Assembly: GCA_023413605.1 (NCBI GenBank)
Contig: JAEZPL010000364.1
Span: forward strand, 1-8,232
Length of the DNA stretch: 8,232 nucleotides
Source: Pseudomonadota bacterium
Lineage (GTDB): Bacteria > Pseudomonadota > Alphaproteobacteria > Azospirillales > Azospirillaceae
Direction of reading: 5' to 3'
The stretch's first letter is position 1; each line of letters begins with the position of its first letter. This document shows positions 1 through 5,023 of the stretch, one piece after another. The notes below the pieces were generated by a model. It was not told the origin of the DNA, did not search any database, and was given only the letters and a program-made list of their open reading frames with translations. Position numbers and translations under genes: made by a program.

Positions 1-165
1 GATCAGGGAGGCGCAGCCCTGCTCGATGAACCACACCTGCGTGATGGGTTCATGCGCCCGGAAGAAGGTCATCTTTTGCGGCAGGGGAACCTGCGTCAGG
101 TGGGGGCCGAGCAATGCCTCCTCCGCCGGGGACAGGCTCTCCAGGATGAAATTGCGGCTCTGCAT
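1..165 (-). CDS. Crp/Fnr-family transcriptional regulator, N-terminal part only (runs off left edge)
   Basis: The reverse strand from 165 reads an uninterrupted 55-codon frame to the window edge. The protein begins MQSRNFILESLSPAEEALL and continues with a segment reading HEPITQVWFIEQGCASLI. This matches the usual start of Crp/Fnr-type regulators: a short helical lead (LxSLSPxEEALLxPHL), then the first strands of the cyclic-nucleotide-binding beta-roll with its 'I..V.F.E.G..S' pattern. The C-terminal helix-turn-helix would lie outside the window, so DNA binding and the effector cannot be judged. A purine-rich GGAAAG sits about seven bases before the ATG as a possible ribosome binding site. The gene is divergent from the receiver-domain gene at 332, so the two may share control elements. 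The family call is from pattern recognition on a short fragment. Confidence 0.72.
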   Translation of the reverse strand, partial: MQSRNFILESLSPAEEALLGPHLTQVPLPQKMTFFRAHEPITQVWFIEQGCASLI

Positions 166-331
166 GACGATGCTTTCCGGCTTCGCGGTGCGGGGTTGCG
201 CTTTCGTTCAACAGGGGAAACGCGCGTGGGGCACCGCCATGCCGCACGGTATCGGACTGTACGCTATCGGACAGACACGGGATGGGCTTTCGGGCGATGG
301 CTGGGCCGACAGTGCCGGAGCGCGATACCCG
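166..331. promoter_or_regulatory. Divergent intergenic region with a TATCGGAC direct repeat
   Basis: This 166-bp gap separates the divergent starts of the Crp-like gene (165, minus) and the receiver gene (332, plus), so it should hold promoters for both. The clearest structure is an 8-bp direct repeat, TATCGGAC, at 250-257 and 265-272. Its period is 15 bp, and both copies are followed by N-G. Direct repeats of this kind can be regulator half-sites, but the spacing is not the two-fold-symmetric layout of a classical Crp/Fnr site. No convincing -35/-10 pair stands out on either strand. The regulatory role is inferred from position only. Confidence 0.4.
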
Positions 332-712
332 ATGGACCTGCCGAACACCGAACCCACGGCTATCCTCCTGGAGGATGACGCGGCGGTCCGCAGCGCCATC
401 GCGCTGTGCCTGGAATTCCGCGGTCTTCACGTCGTCACCGCGCCCACCGACCTGGACCTTGCGCATCTGATCGCGACACGCGGACTGCGCCCGGCCCTGA
501 TCATTGCCGATTACCGGTTGGGCTCGAAAACCGTGTTCGACGTGATGCCGAACGTGGTTGCGGAGTCCGGGGCCAGGGTGGTCGTCACGACGGGCGACGT
601 CCGGCCGGAGATCAGGGCGCAGGTCGAGGCGCGTGGATGGCGCCTCCTCTCCAAGCCCTACGATCCCGAAGACGTCATCCCCTGCATCGAGGGCCATAAG
701 CGCCTGGAATAG
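332..712 (+). CDS. Stand-alone response-regulator receiver (CheY-like) protein
   Basis: This 126-residue protein consists of a single receiver domain without an output domain. The acidic pocket is E14-D15-D16 in the first strand (AILLEDD). The phosphoacceptor is D60 in LIIADYRLG. The switch threonine is T87 in VVVTTGD, and the conserved lysine is K108 in LLSKPYD. All residues needed for phosphorylation are therefore present. Such proteins are phosphorylated by a histidine kinase and act through protein partners or phosphorelays; no kinase is visible here, so the partner is unknown. The frame stays open upstream to base 26. I chose ATG 332 because it puts the first beta strand at the usual distance from the N-terminus and avoids overlap with the divergent Crp-like gene. 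The ribosome binding site before it is weak (CCGGAG about eleven bases upstream). Confidence 0.85.
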   Translation: MDLPNTEPTAILLEDDAAVRSAIALCLEFRGLHVVTAPTDLDLAHLIATRGLRPALIIADYRLGSKTVFDVMPNVVAESGARVVVTTGDVRPEIRAQVEARGWRLLSKPYDPEDVIPCIEGHKRLE

Positions 713-743
713 CCGCCTGGGATGCGGGGCCGATTGCTTTTTT
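713..743 (+). terminator. Weak possible terminator after the receiver gene
   Basis: Immediately after the stop codon, CCGC (713-716) can pair with GCGG (724-727), and a run of six T follows at 738-743. The stem is only four base pairs and the T-run begins about ten bases after it, so this is a poor match to an intrinsic terminator. Position after the gene is the main support. Confidence 0.22.
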
Positions 744-827
744 GGTACGGAAGCGGACAGACAGGAACGCCGCCATCGTCCAAAGCTGGTCCCGTTCACC
801 GTCCGCAAGAGCGCAAGGGCAGCAGGC

Positions 828-983
828 ATGTCGCAGAAGGAAAACGAAGACCTGTTGCGTCGCCACAAAGAGGTCATGGCGCACGCGCACGCCGTCGTCG
901 AAGAGTCGCGGCGCATTCGGGCTTCCGGAAAGCCGCTGCCCTTGGAGAAAGAGCGCCGGAAGGGCAAAGACAAGCCGCTGTGA
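828..983 (+). CDS. Small charged hypothetical protein (51 aa)
   Basis: A 51-codon frame starts MSQKENEDLLRRHKEV and ends in a lysine/arginine-rich tail (KERRKGKDKPL). I do not recognise a family. The composition is strongly charged, with a predicted long helix over roughly residues 3-32 and no membrane segment or cysteine. Support for coding: third codon positions are mostly G or C, as in neighbouring genes, and the frame ends just before an intergenic repeat element. Against it: the ribosome binding site is weak and the ORF is short. The stop codon lies inside the first copy of a perfect 13-bp tandem duplication (973-998). It could be co-transcribed with the receiver gene 115 bp upstream. 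Function unknown. Confidence 0.5.
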   Translation: MSQKENEDLLRRHKEVMAHAHAVVEESRRIRASGKPLPLEKERRKGKDKPL

Positions 984-998
984 CGAGCCGCTGTGACG
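973..998. repeat. Perfect 13-bp tandem duplication across a stop codon
   Basis: The 13-base unit AGCCGCTGTGACG occurs twice head to tail (973-985 and 986-998). The first copy carries the last sense codons and the TGA stop of the 51-aa ORF; the second lies downstream and out of frame. This looks like a slippage duplication and does not alter the protein. Confidence 0.8.
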
Positions 999-1107
999 GG
1001 CGGTCGCGGGGATCGGCCCGCCGGCGCAGGCCGTGGCTCCGCCGCGATTCAGGAACGGGTGGGAAACCGTTTGAAAGCGTCGGCCGGTCGTCGGTTCTTT
1101 CCCAATC

Positions 1108-1191
1108 CGTCATCCCCGCGAAGGCGGGGATCCAGAAGTTCCCCACCTAAGTGCTTGCTCGGCCTGGATTCCCGCCTTCGCTGGAATGACG
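1108..1191. repeat. 84-bp inverted-repeat element of the proteobacterial CGTCATCCCCGCG type (MITE-like)
   Basis: Two 28-bp arms, 1108-1135 and 1164-1191, are inverted copies of each other with 25 of 28 positions matching, separated by a 28-bp centre. Each arm itself contains a small palindrome (for example CCCCGC-GAAG-GCGGGG), so several hairpins are possible. Very similar sequence, ending in GGATCCAG and beginning CGTCAT, is dispersed in many proteobacterial genomes as non-coding repeats and paired elements. It lies between the convergent 828-983 gene and the nnrD gene, where a strong hairpin could end transcription from both sides. Mobility is inferred from the class; no transposase or clear target-site duplication is visible here. 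Confidence 0.85.
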
Positions 1192-1236
1192 AACCTGAAG
1201 AGGGCCGGAAATGGGCGTTTCCAAACGGTCCGCCCC

Positions 1237-2196
1237 TCAGCGGGCCATCTCCGCCAGGATCGGGGGGATTTCCGCCAGCAGTTCGCGGGCCAGGAAGCCC
1301 AGCATGCCGCGCCGGGCGGCCAGCCGGTTCCCGGCCTCCCCATGCAGGAAGACGCCCCAGGCCGCGGCCTGCGCCGGTTCCGCGCCGCGCGCCGAGAGGC
1401 CGGCGATCACCCCGGCCAGCGTGTCGCCGGAACCGGAGGTGGCAAGGCCGACGTTGCCGTCGTCGTAGGTCCAGAGCCGGCCGCCGGGTTCCACGATGCA
1501 GGTGCAGGCTCCCTTCAGGGCGACGACGATCTGGAATTCGTCGGCGACGCGGCGCGCGGCGGCCGCCGGGTCCTTCTCGATCGACTCCCGGCTGACGTCG
1601 AGCAGGCCGGCCATCTCCCCGGCGTGCGGGGTGATGATGGTGCGGCCCTTGCGGCGGCACAGCGCCGCGCGCAGGCTGTCCAGGCCGATCAGCGCCTCGG
1701 CGTCGATGACCAGCGTGGGGCCGGGATCGCCACTTGGATCCCTGCCGGGATCACCTCCTGGATCCCTGCCGGGATCGCTGCCCTCCAGCCCGGCGACGAC
1801 CTTGGCGGTCAGGGCGGCGACGGCGTCCTTGTCCATCATGCCGGGGCCGATCAGCACCGTGTTGCAGCGTCCGGCACGCCGGCAGATCTCGTCCGCCGCC
1901 TCCACCGCAATGCCGCCACCCGGCGTTTCGGGCAGGCCGGCGACCAGCGCCTCCGGCACAGCCAGCCCGAGATGCGGCGCGACGCTGCGGCAGGTCGCCA
2001 TCTGGAGCTTCCCGGCGCCGGCCCGCAGCGCCGCCGTTCCGGCCAGCAGCAGGGCGCCAGGTATCTCCAGGCTGCCGCCGACGGCCAGCACGCGGCCACG
2101 GCCGTCCTTGTCGGCATTCTCGCCCGGATGGGGCAGGGGCATCGTGCGCAGCCGGTCGGCGGTGATGCGGATCGGGTCGGTGTCCTGAGGGGTCAT
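1237..2196 (-). CDS. nnrD: ADP/ATP-dependent NAD(P)H-hydrate dehydratase, stand-alone (YjeF C-terminal type)
   Basis: This 319-residue protein repairs damaged cofactor by dehydrating the hydrated form of NADH/NADPH back to NAD(P)H with nucleotide hydrolysis; it is cytosolic. The ribokinase-like family motifs appear in order: VLAVGGS near residue 40, GAGKLQMAT near 60-68, IGPG at 116-119, VIDAEAL at 163-169, TPHAGE at 189-194, LKG at 227-229, and the catalytic-loop SGSGD at 254-258 with the conserved aspartate D258. In many bacteria this domain is fused to the epimerase (NnrE) domain; here it stands alone. Residues about 139-160 are a Gly/Asp/Pro repeat (DPGR, DPGG, DPSG), encoded by a 12-bp tandem repeat and inserted between a helix and the VIDAEAL strand. 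The ATG overlaps the upstream gene's TGA (ATGA), suggesting translational coupling. Confidence 0.92.
   Translation of the reverse strand: MTPQDTDPIRITADRLRTMPLPHPGENADKDGRGRVLAVGGSLEIPGALLLAGTAALRAGAGKLQMATCRSVAPHLGLAVPEALVAGLPETPGGGIAVEAADEICRRAGRCNTVLIGPGMMDKDAVAALTAKVVAGLEGSDPGRDPGGDPGRDPSGDPGPTLVIDAEALIGLDSLRAALCRRKGRTIITPHAGEMAGLLDVSRESIEKDPAAAARRVADEFQIVVALKGACTCIVEPGGRLWTYDDGNVGLATSGSGDTLAGVIAGLSARGAEPAQAAAWGVFLHGEAGNRLAARRGMLGFLARELLAEIPPILAEMAR
1724..1783. repeat. In-frame 12-bp tandem repeat inside nnrD
   Basis: GGATC recurs at 1724, 1736, 1748, 1760 and 1772, exactly every 12 bp. Alternate units are more alike: GGATCCCTGCCG appears at both 1736 and 1760. Read on the coding strand, each unit gives four residues of the form D-P-(G/S)-X, so gain or loss of units keeps the frame. 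The segment falls in a loop between conserved secondary structures, where length variation should be tolerated. Confidence 0.9.
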
Positions 2197-2957
2197 CGGG
2201 CGGCCACATTCGCGTCGGGGTCGGAGGTCACCGGGGCGCCGGCCTGCGTCAGCGGGGCCACGAAGTTGTAGCGGCGCAGGCTCATCCGCCCGCTGTCGCC
2301 CTGGCCGGGGTCGAAGCCGTATTCGGTCACGGCGCAGTTCGCCACGTCGCCCTCCCGGTCGATGGCCAGGATCTGCTCCTCCGTCAGGCCTTCCAGCAGG
2401 TAACGCAGGCACAGCACGACGACCTGATGGCTGACGATCAGCACGCGCTGGCCGCCGTGGTGCAGGCTGATGGTGTCCAGGGCGCTGCGCAGGCGCAGGA
2501 TCACGTCGCACCAGCTCTCCCCCGCCGGGGGGCGGAAGTAGAACTTGCCGAGGATGCGGCGGAACTCCGCCTGATCCGGGTGGTGCTGCTGGATGCCGAG
2601 CGTGGTGAGCCGGTCGAGGATGCCGAACTCCTTCTCGCGCAGCCGCTCGTCGATCACGAAGTCGGTGGGGGCGACCGGCAGGCCGCCGCCCGCGTGGATG
2701 ATTTCCGCCGTGTGCCGGGCGCGGCGGTAGGGGGAGGTGAGGACGACGTCCGGCCGCTCCCCCTCCGGCAAGGCCGCGAACCAGCGGGCGAGCGCGTCCG
2801 ACTGCTCCTCGCCGCGCCGGCTCAGGGGCACGTCCACGTCCCGCTGCGCGATGTCGATGCGGCCAAGCCCCGCCGCGTGCGCGGCGTCGCGCGCCACGTT
2901 TCCGGCGCTTTCCCCGTGACGAACGACCCAAAGCCTCTGCGGCCAGCGCTGCTGCAT
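2193..2957 (-). CDS. Histidine phosphatase superfamily (phosphoglycerate mutase-like) protein
   Basis: This 254-residue protein shows the full histidine-phosphatase core. The phospho-accepting histidine is H14 in VVRHGES. The phosphate-binding arginine is in LTSPYRRARHTAEI (residues 73-86). The general acid is probably E108 in LREKEFG, and the second catalytic histidine is H177 in LIVSHQVV. Members hydrolyse phosphate monoesters or act as mutases; the substrate cannot be read from the sequence. Length and motif layout fit the phosphatase/PhoE-like branch rather than a true phosphoglycerate mutase. Two in-frame GTG codons lie just upstream (2966, 2963), but I chose ATG 2957 because the GAGGGGG Shine-Dalgarno-like stretch is then about ten bases away instead of one to four. 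Its TGA overlaps the nnrD ATG, so the two are likely made together. Confidence 0.88.
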   Translation of the reverse strand: MQQRWPQRLWVVRHGESAGNVARDAAHAAGLGRIDIAQRDVDVPLSRRGEEQSDALARWFAALPEGERPDVVLTSPYRRARHTAEIIHAGGGLPVAPTDFVIDERLREKEFGILDRLTTLGIQQHHPDQAEFRRILGKFYFRPPAGESWCDVILRLRSALDTISLHHGGQRVLIVSHQVVVLCLRYLLEGLTEEQILAIDREGDVANCAVTEYGFDPGQGDSGRMSLRRYNFVAPLTQAGAPVTSDPDANVAAR

Positions 2958-3061
2958 GATCACCACACCCCCTCAACCACACGCTCGGCGTGCCGAACCC
3001 ATGTAACGTCCAAAGGGCGCTGTGGGTTCAGGCGGGGGGTGTCATAACTGGACTCGCCTGT
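2958..3061 (-). promoter_or_regulatory. Gap between tetR and the phosphatase gene
   Basis: This 104-bp gap lies between two minus-strand genes. It contains the GAGGGGG ribosome-binding stretch for the phosphatase gene near its left end. I see no clear terminator with a T-run and no convincing -35/-10 pair, so read-through from tetR and an internal promoter are both possible. Confidence 0.3.
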
Positions 3062-3709
3062 TCAGGCGCGCAGCCCGCCCGGACGGACATGCTTCCAGAA
3101 CGGCTCGACGGCGTTGCGGACGTTGCGCTCGATGGCGGCCTCCAGATTGTCCGGGGCCGGGGGCAGTCCGGCGACGGCCCGCAGGTGCAACTCGCCAAGC
3201 GCCACGGTGAGAAACTGGGTCGCGGCGAGTTGCGGATCCTCGATCACGATCAGGCCGCGGTCGCGCCAGTCCGCGAGGATGCGGGCGAGGTGCCCGGTCA
3301 CCCGGTCCGGGCCCAGCCGGTAGAAGGTCCGGGCGACATCGGGGAAGCGAAAGCCTTCGGCCAGGATCAGGCGGTAGATGCCGATGGCTTCCGGCGTCAT
3401 CGACGCCATCAGCAGCCGCCGGGCGATTTGCGCCAGGGCGCACGGTATGTCGGCGTCGCTGAGATCCTGAGCGAACAGGCAGGAAATGACCTGCTCCGTC
3501 CGCTCCTCCACGATGGCGATGAACAGGCCTTCCTTGCCGCCGAAGTAGCTGTAGATCGTCGCCTTCGACGCGTTCGCGCGAGCGACCACGAGGTCGATGG
3601 TCGCGCCGCTGTAGCCGCTTTCCAAGAACACATGGAGCGCGGCATCCAGGATCTCCGAGCGTCTGGTCTCGCCGCGCGGCCTGCAGCGTCGCTGGGTCAT
3701 CGTCGCCAT
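3062..3709 (-). CDS. TetR/AcrR-family transcriptional regulator
   Basis: This 215-residue protein has an N-terminal TetR DNA-binding domain. The region from ILDAALHVFLESGY (20-33) through the helix-turn-helix GATIDLVVARANASKATIYSYF (36-56) and KEGLF is a textbook match. The C-terminal part (about 75-205) is helical, with FRFPDVARTFYRLGPDRV, and resembles the ligand-binding domain of AefR-like regulators; that subgroup call is tentative. Such proteins usually repress their own gene and a neighbouring exporter or enzyme operon, releasing DNA on ligand binding. No efflux gene is visible here, so the target may be itself, the downstream phosphatase-nnrD pair 104 bp away on the same strand, or a distant locus. 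ATG 3709 is preferred over ATG 3700 because AGAGG lies nine bases upstream of it. Confidence 0.92.
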   Translation of the reverse strand: MATMTQRRCRPRGETRRSEILDAALHVFLESGYSGATIDLVVARANASKATIYSYFGGKEGLFIAIVEERTEQVISCLFAQDLSDADIPCALAQIARRLLMASMTPEAIGIYRLILAEGFRFPDVARTFYRLGPDRVTGHLARILADWRDRGLIVIEDPQLAATQFLTVALGELHLRAVAGLPPAPDNLEAAIERNVRNAVEPFWKHVRPGGLRA

Positions 3710-3727
3710 GTCTGGATGCCTCTGGTC

Positions 3728-3741
3728 GAGAACAGTTTCTC
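3728..3741. promoter_or_regulatory. Candidate TetR autoregulatory operator (GAGAA-N4-TTCTC)
   Basis: A perfect 5-4-5 inverted repeat, GAGAACAGTTTCTC, lies 19-32 bases upstream of the tetR start codon, directly beside its AGAGG ribosome binding site. TetR-family dimers bind palindromes of this size, commonly near their own promoter. Arms of only five bases make chance occurrence possible; position and family habit are the main support. In RNA it could also form a small hairpin. Confidence 0.4.
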
Positions 3742-3754
3742 AAAAACAGGTTAA

Positions 3755-3799
3755 AGCCCGATGCTTTCGCGGGCTAAGCCAACCAAAGCGGAGCTTTGG
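3755..3799 (-). promoter_or_regulatory. Hairpin-forming leader upstream of tetR
   Basis: Two inverted repeats lie in the predicted 5' leader: CCAAAGC-GGA-GCTTTGG (3783-3799, seven perfect pairs, three-base loop) and AGCCCG-N9-CGGGCT (3755-3760 with 3770-3775). In the transcribed (minus) sense the second is followed by a U-rich stretch (CUUUAACCUGUUUUU). The motifs AAAGC and GCUUU each occur twice, so alternative pairings between the two hairpins are possible, as in attenuators. No known riboswitch is recognised. Confidence 0.35.
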
Positions 3800-3823
3800 C
3801 GGATGGCCGAAACGTACAGATCG

Positions 3824-3852
3824 TTACTAGTTGTTGCCGGTCGTCGTGTCAA
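3824..3852 (-). promoter_or_regulatory. Candidate sigma-70 promoter for tetR
   Basis: On the minus strand a perfect -35 hexamer, TTGACA (3852-3847), is followed after 17 bp by TAGTAA (3829-3824), a weak -10 matching three of six consensus bases. Transcription would begin near 3817 and give a leader of about 105 nt before the tetR ATG, containing the hairpins and the palindrome described separately. The -35 and spacing are good; the -10 is the weak point. Confidence 0.4.
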
Positions 3853-4003
3853 CGGTGGGTGATGTGAGTTTGATGAACGTTTTGTAATATTTGTTGATTT
3901 TAGTACTTTTGCGCTGTTCGGACGGTCGGCAGGGTAAAAATTCCTCGTGAGTATTTACTTTACAAAGTTCTGGATATTTTATGACGGGCGCAGTGAAAGA
4001 CAT
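3827..4003 (-). CDS. Doubtful 58-aa ORF in the AT-rich island
   Basis: An open frame from ATG 4003 encodes 58 residues beginning MSFTAPVIKYPELCKVNTHE and ending VDTTTGNN. GAAGGG sits five bases before the ATG, an acceptable ribosome binding site. The codons are AT-rich and quite unlike the neighbouring genes, no family is recognised, and the 3' end overlaps the proposed tetR promoter. It could be a recently acquired gene or remnant, but a chance frame in low-GC intergenic DNA is at least as likely. Confidence 0.2.
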   Translation of the reverse strand: MSFTAPVIKYPELCKVNTHEEFLPCRPSEQRKSTKINKYYKTFIKLTSPTVDTTTGNN

Positions 4004-4081
4004 TGAAGCCCTTCTTGGATGAAAGCGGCGCGGCCGGCGGCTGATCACCGCCCGCGCGATTCAGTCGGGACGCTCGGGTGT

Positions 4082-5023
4082 TCAGCGGATGATGCCCTCC
4101 CGGTAAAACCGGAAAAGCAGCATGGGGGAGGCGAGGATCGGGTGGCGGCGCTGCCAGGGCGTGATCCGCACCGGCCGGCCGGCGTGCCGCTCCAGCTTCC
4201 AGAGGATGTAGTCGATGCCGTTCTCGAAGGTGAAGGCGGCCTTCGCCAGCCGCAGGATGTTCAGCAGCTTGCCCAGCCGCCGCCGCCGCGCCCAGGCCCG
4301 CTGCGCCGCGATGCGGTCCGCAACCTGCGGGCGCAGCCGCCCGTCGGCTTCCGTCACCGCCTCGACCTCCGCGATGATCCCGGCATGGGCAAGCGCCAGC
4401 GGCAGCAGCCGGGCGTAGCGCTCTGCCGCCCAGTCGTGGATCAGCGCGGGGCGGTCGCCACGCTCGGCGCGCAACTCGGCCCCGTAGGTGAGGCGGAACA
4501 GGGCGGTCCAATAGTCTGCCGGCCCCCCGCTCTCCGGCCCCAGCCGGACCGCCCAGCGGGCGGCGGTGGCCACCGCCTGCGCGACCGCGTCCACGGCCGC
4601 GTCCCGGCAGGCCGCATCGCGTGCGTAAAGCAACGCCGCCGGCTGGCAGAAGCGCGCCCAAATGGTCGTGTCGATGCCCTCGCCACGCACGGCGCGGGCG
4701 AAATCCGCGGTTCCCATCACCGCCACCTTGGCCCGCACCAGCCCCTTTGGGCCCGGCGTTTCCAGGTAGGACACGGTGGGCGGGACCGCGGCGTTCAGCA
4801 GCGCCGGCCAGAACCGCCCGTGGTAGGCACGCAGGTCGTCGGTCAGCACATAGACGTCGAGGATCCCGCCGGCGTCGCCGGTGCGCAGGCAGGAGCCGTA
4901 GAACAGCACGGCCGCGACGCTCGCCCCGTGGCGGGCCAGGATCGCGTCGGCGACGGCGCGCGCCTCGGCCATGACGGGGCGGTTCAGTTCCTCGGCGATC
5001 AGGGTGGTGAGAGGCGACGTCAT
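4082..5023 (-). CDS. Tam41-like nucleotidyltransferase, probable phosphatidate cytidylyltransferase
   Basis: This 313-residue soluble-looking protein has a polymerase-beta-type nucleotidyltransferase start. LFYGSCLRTG (40-49) carries the G43-S44 signature and ILDVYVLTDD (54-63) has a single metal-type aspartate (D56), with Y58 where many relatives have a second Asp. Further matches to mitochondrial Tam41, which makes CDP-diacylglycerol from phosphatidate and CTP, are Asp-Asp followed by an aromatic-His pair (DDLRAYH, 62-68), a conserved-looking lysine (RAKVAV, K99), TTIWARFCQP (119-128), and YWTALFRLTYGAELRAE (171-187). The last segment resembles the Tam41 pattern of a helix followed by (G/A)(D/E)xR. 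The gene is third in an ATGA-linked operon after a lipid kinase and a CDP-alcohol transferase, exactly where a CDP-diacylglycerol synthase would make sense. The substrate is inferred; another nucleotidyl transfer is possible. Confidence 0.62.
   Translation of the reverse strand: MTSPLTTLIAEELNRPVMAEARAVADAILARHGASVAAVLFYGSCLRTGDAGGILDVYVLTDDLRAYHGRFWPALLNAAVPPTVSYLETPGPKGLVRAKVAVMGTADFARAVRGEGIDTTIWARFCQPAALLYARDAACRDAAVDAVAQAVATAARWAVRLGPESGGPADYWTALFRLTYGAELRAERGDRPALIHDWAAERYARLLPLALAHAGIIAEVEAVTEADGRLRPQVADRIAAQRAWARRRRLGKLLNILRLAKAAFTFENGIDYILWKLERHAGRPVRITPWQRRHPILASPMLLFRFYREGIIR

Larger units (their letters stand above)
3710..4081. other. AT-rich intergenic island
   Basis: This 372-bp stretch without a confident gene separates the lipid operon's end (4082) from tetR. 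From about 3803 to 4018 it is strikingly AT-rich, with runs such as TTTTGTAATATTTG and GGTAAAAATTCC, unlike the GC-rich flanks. The left third holds a candidate tetR promoter, leader hairpins and a palindrome, annotated separately. Near the right end, GGCGG (4036-4040) can pair with CCGCC (4048-4052) after the lipid operon, but no T-run follows, so it is at best a weak terminator. Base composition suggests a regulatory or horizontally acquired remnant; the sequence does not decide between them. Confidence 0.6.

Noticed and set aside
26..331. Upstream extension of the receiver protein to 228 residues
   Set aside because: The extra 102 residues look random (Cys/Gly/Arg-rich), overlap the well-supported divergent Crp-like start, and precede a receiver domain that is complete from 332.
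50..973. 307-codon minus-strand open frame across the receiver and small-protein genes
   Set aside because: It is antisense to a clear receiver domain, has no recognisable motifs, and is explained by high GC content reducing stop codons.
1724..1783. CRISPR-like periodic repeat
   Set aside because: The period is only 12 bp with no spacers, and it lies in frame inside nnrD; it is a coding minisatellite.
1186..2271. 361-codon plus-strand open frame opposite nnrD
   Set aside because: The opposite strand has every NnrD motif in order; this translation is low-complexity Ala/Gly/Arg-rich and typical of antisense frames in GC-rich DNA.
2197..2982. N-terminal extension of NnrD to 581 residues, as if fused to an NnrE domain
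   Set aside because: The added 262 residues are the histidine-phosphatase gene read out of frame; they show no epimerase motifs and are Arg/Ala-rich.
4036..4052. Intrinsic terminator after the lipid operon
   Set aside because: GGCGG/CCGCC gives a short stem with no following T-run on the minus strand, so it is mentioned only within the intergenic entry.
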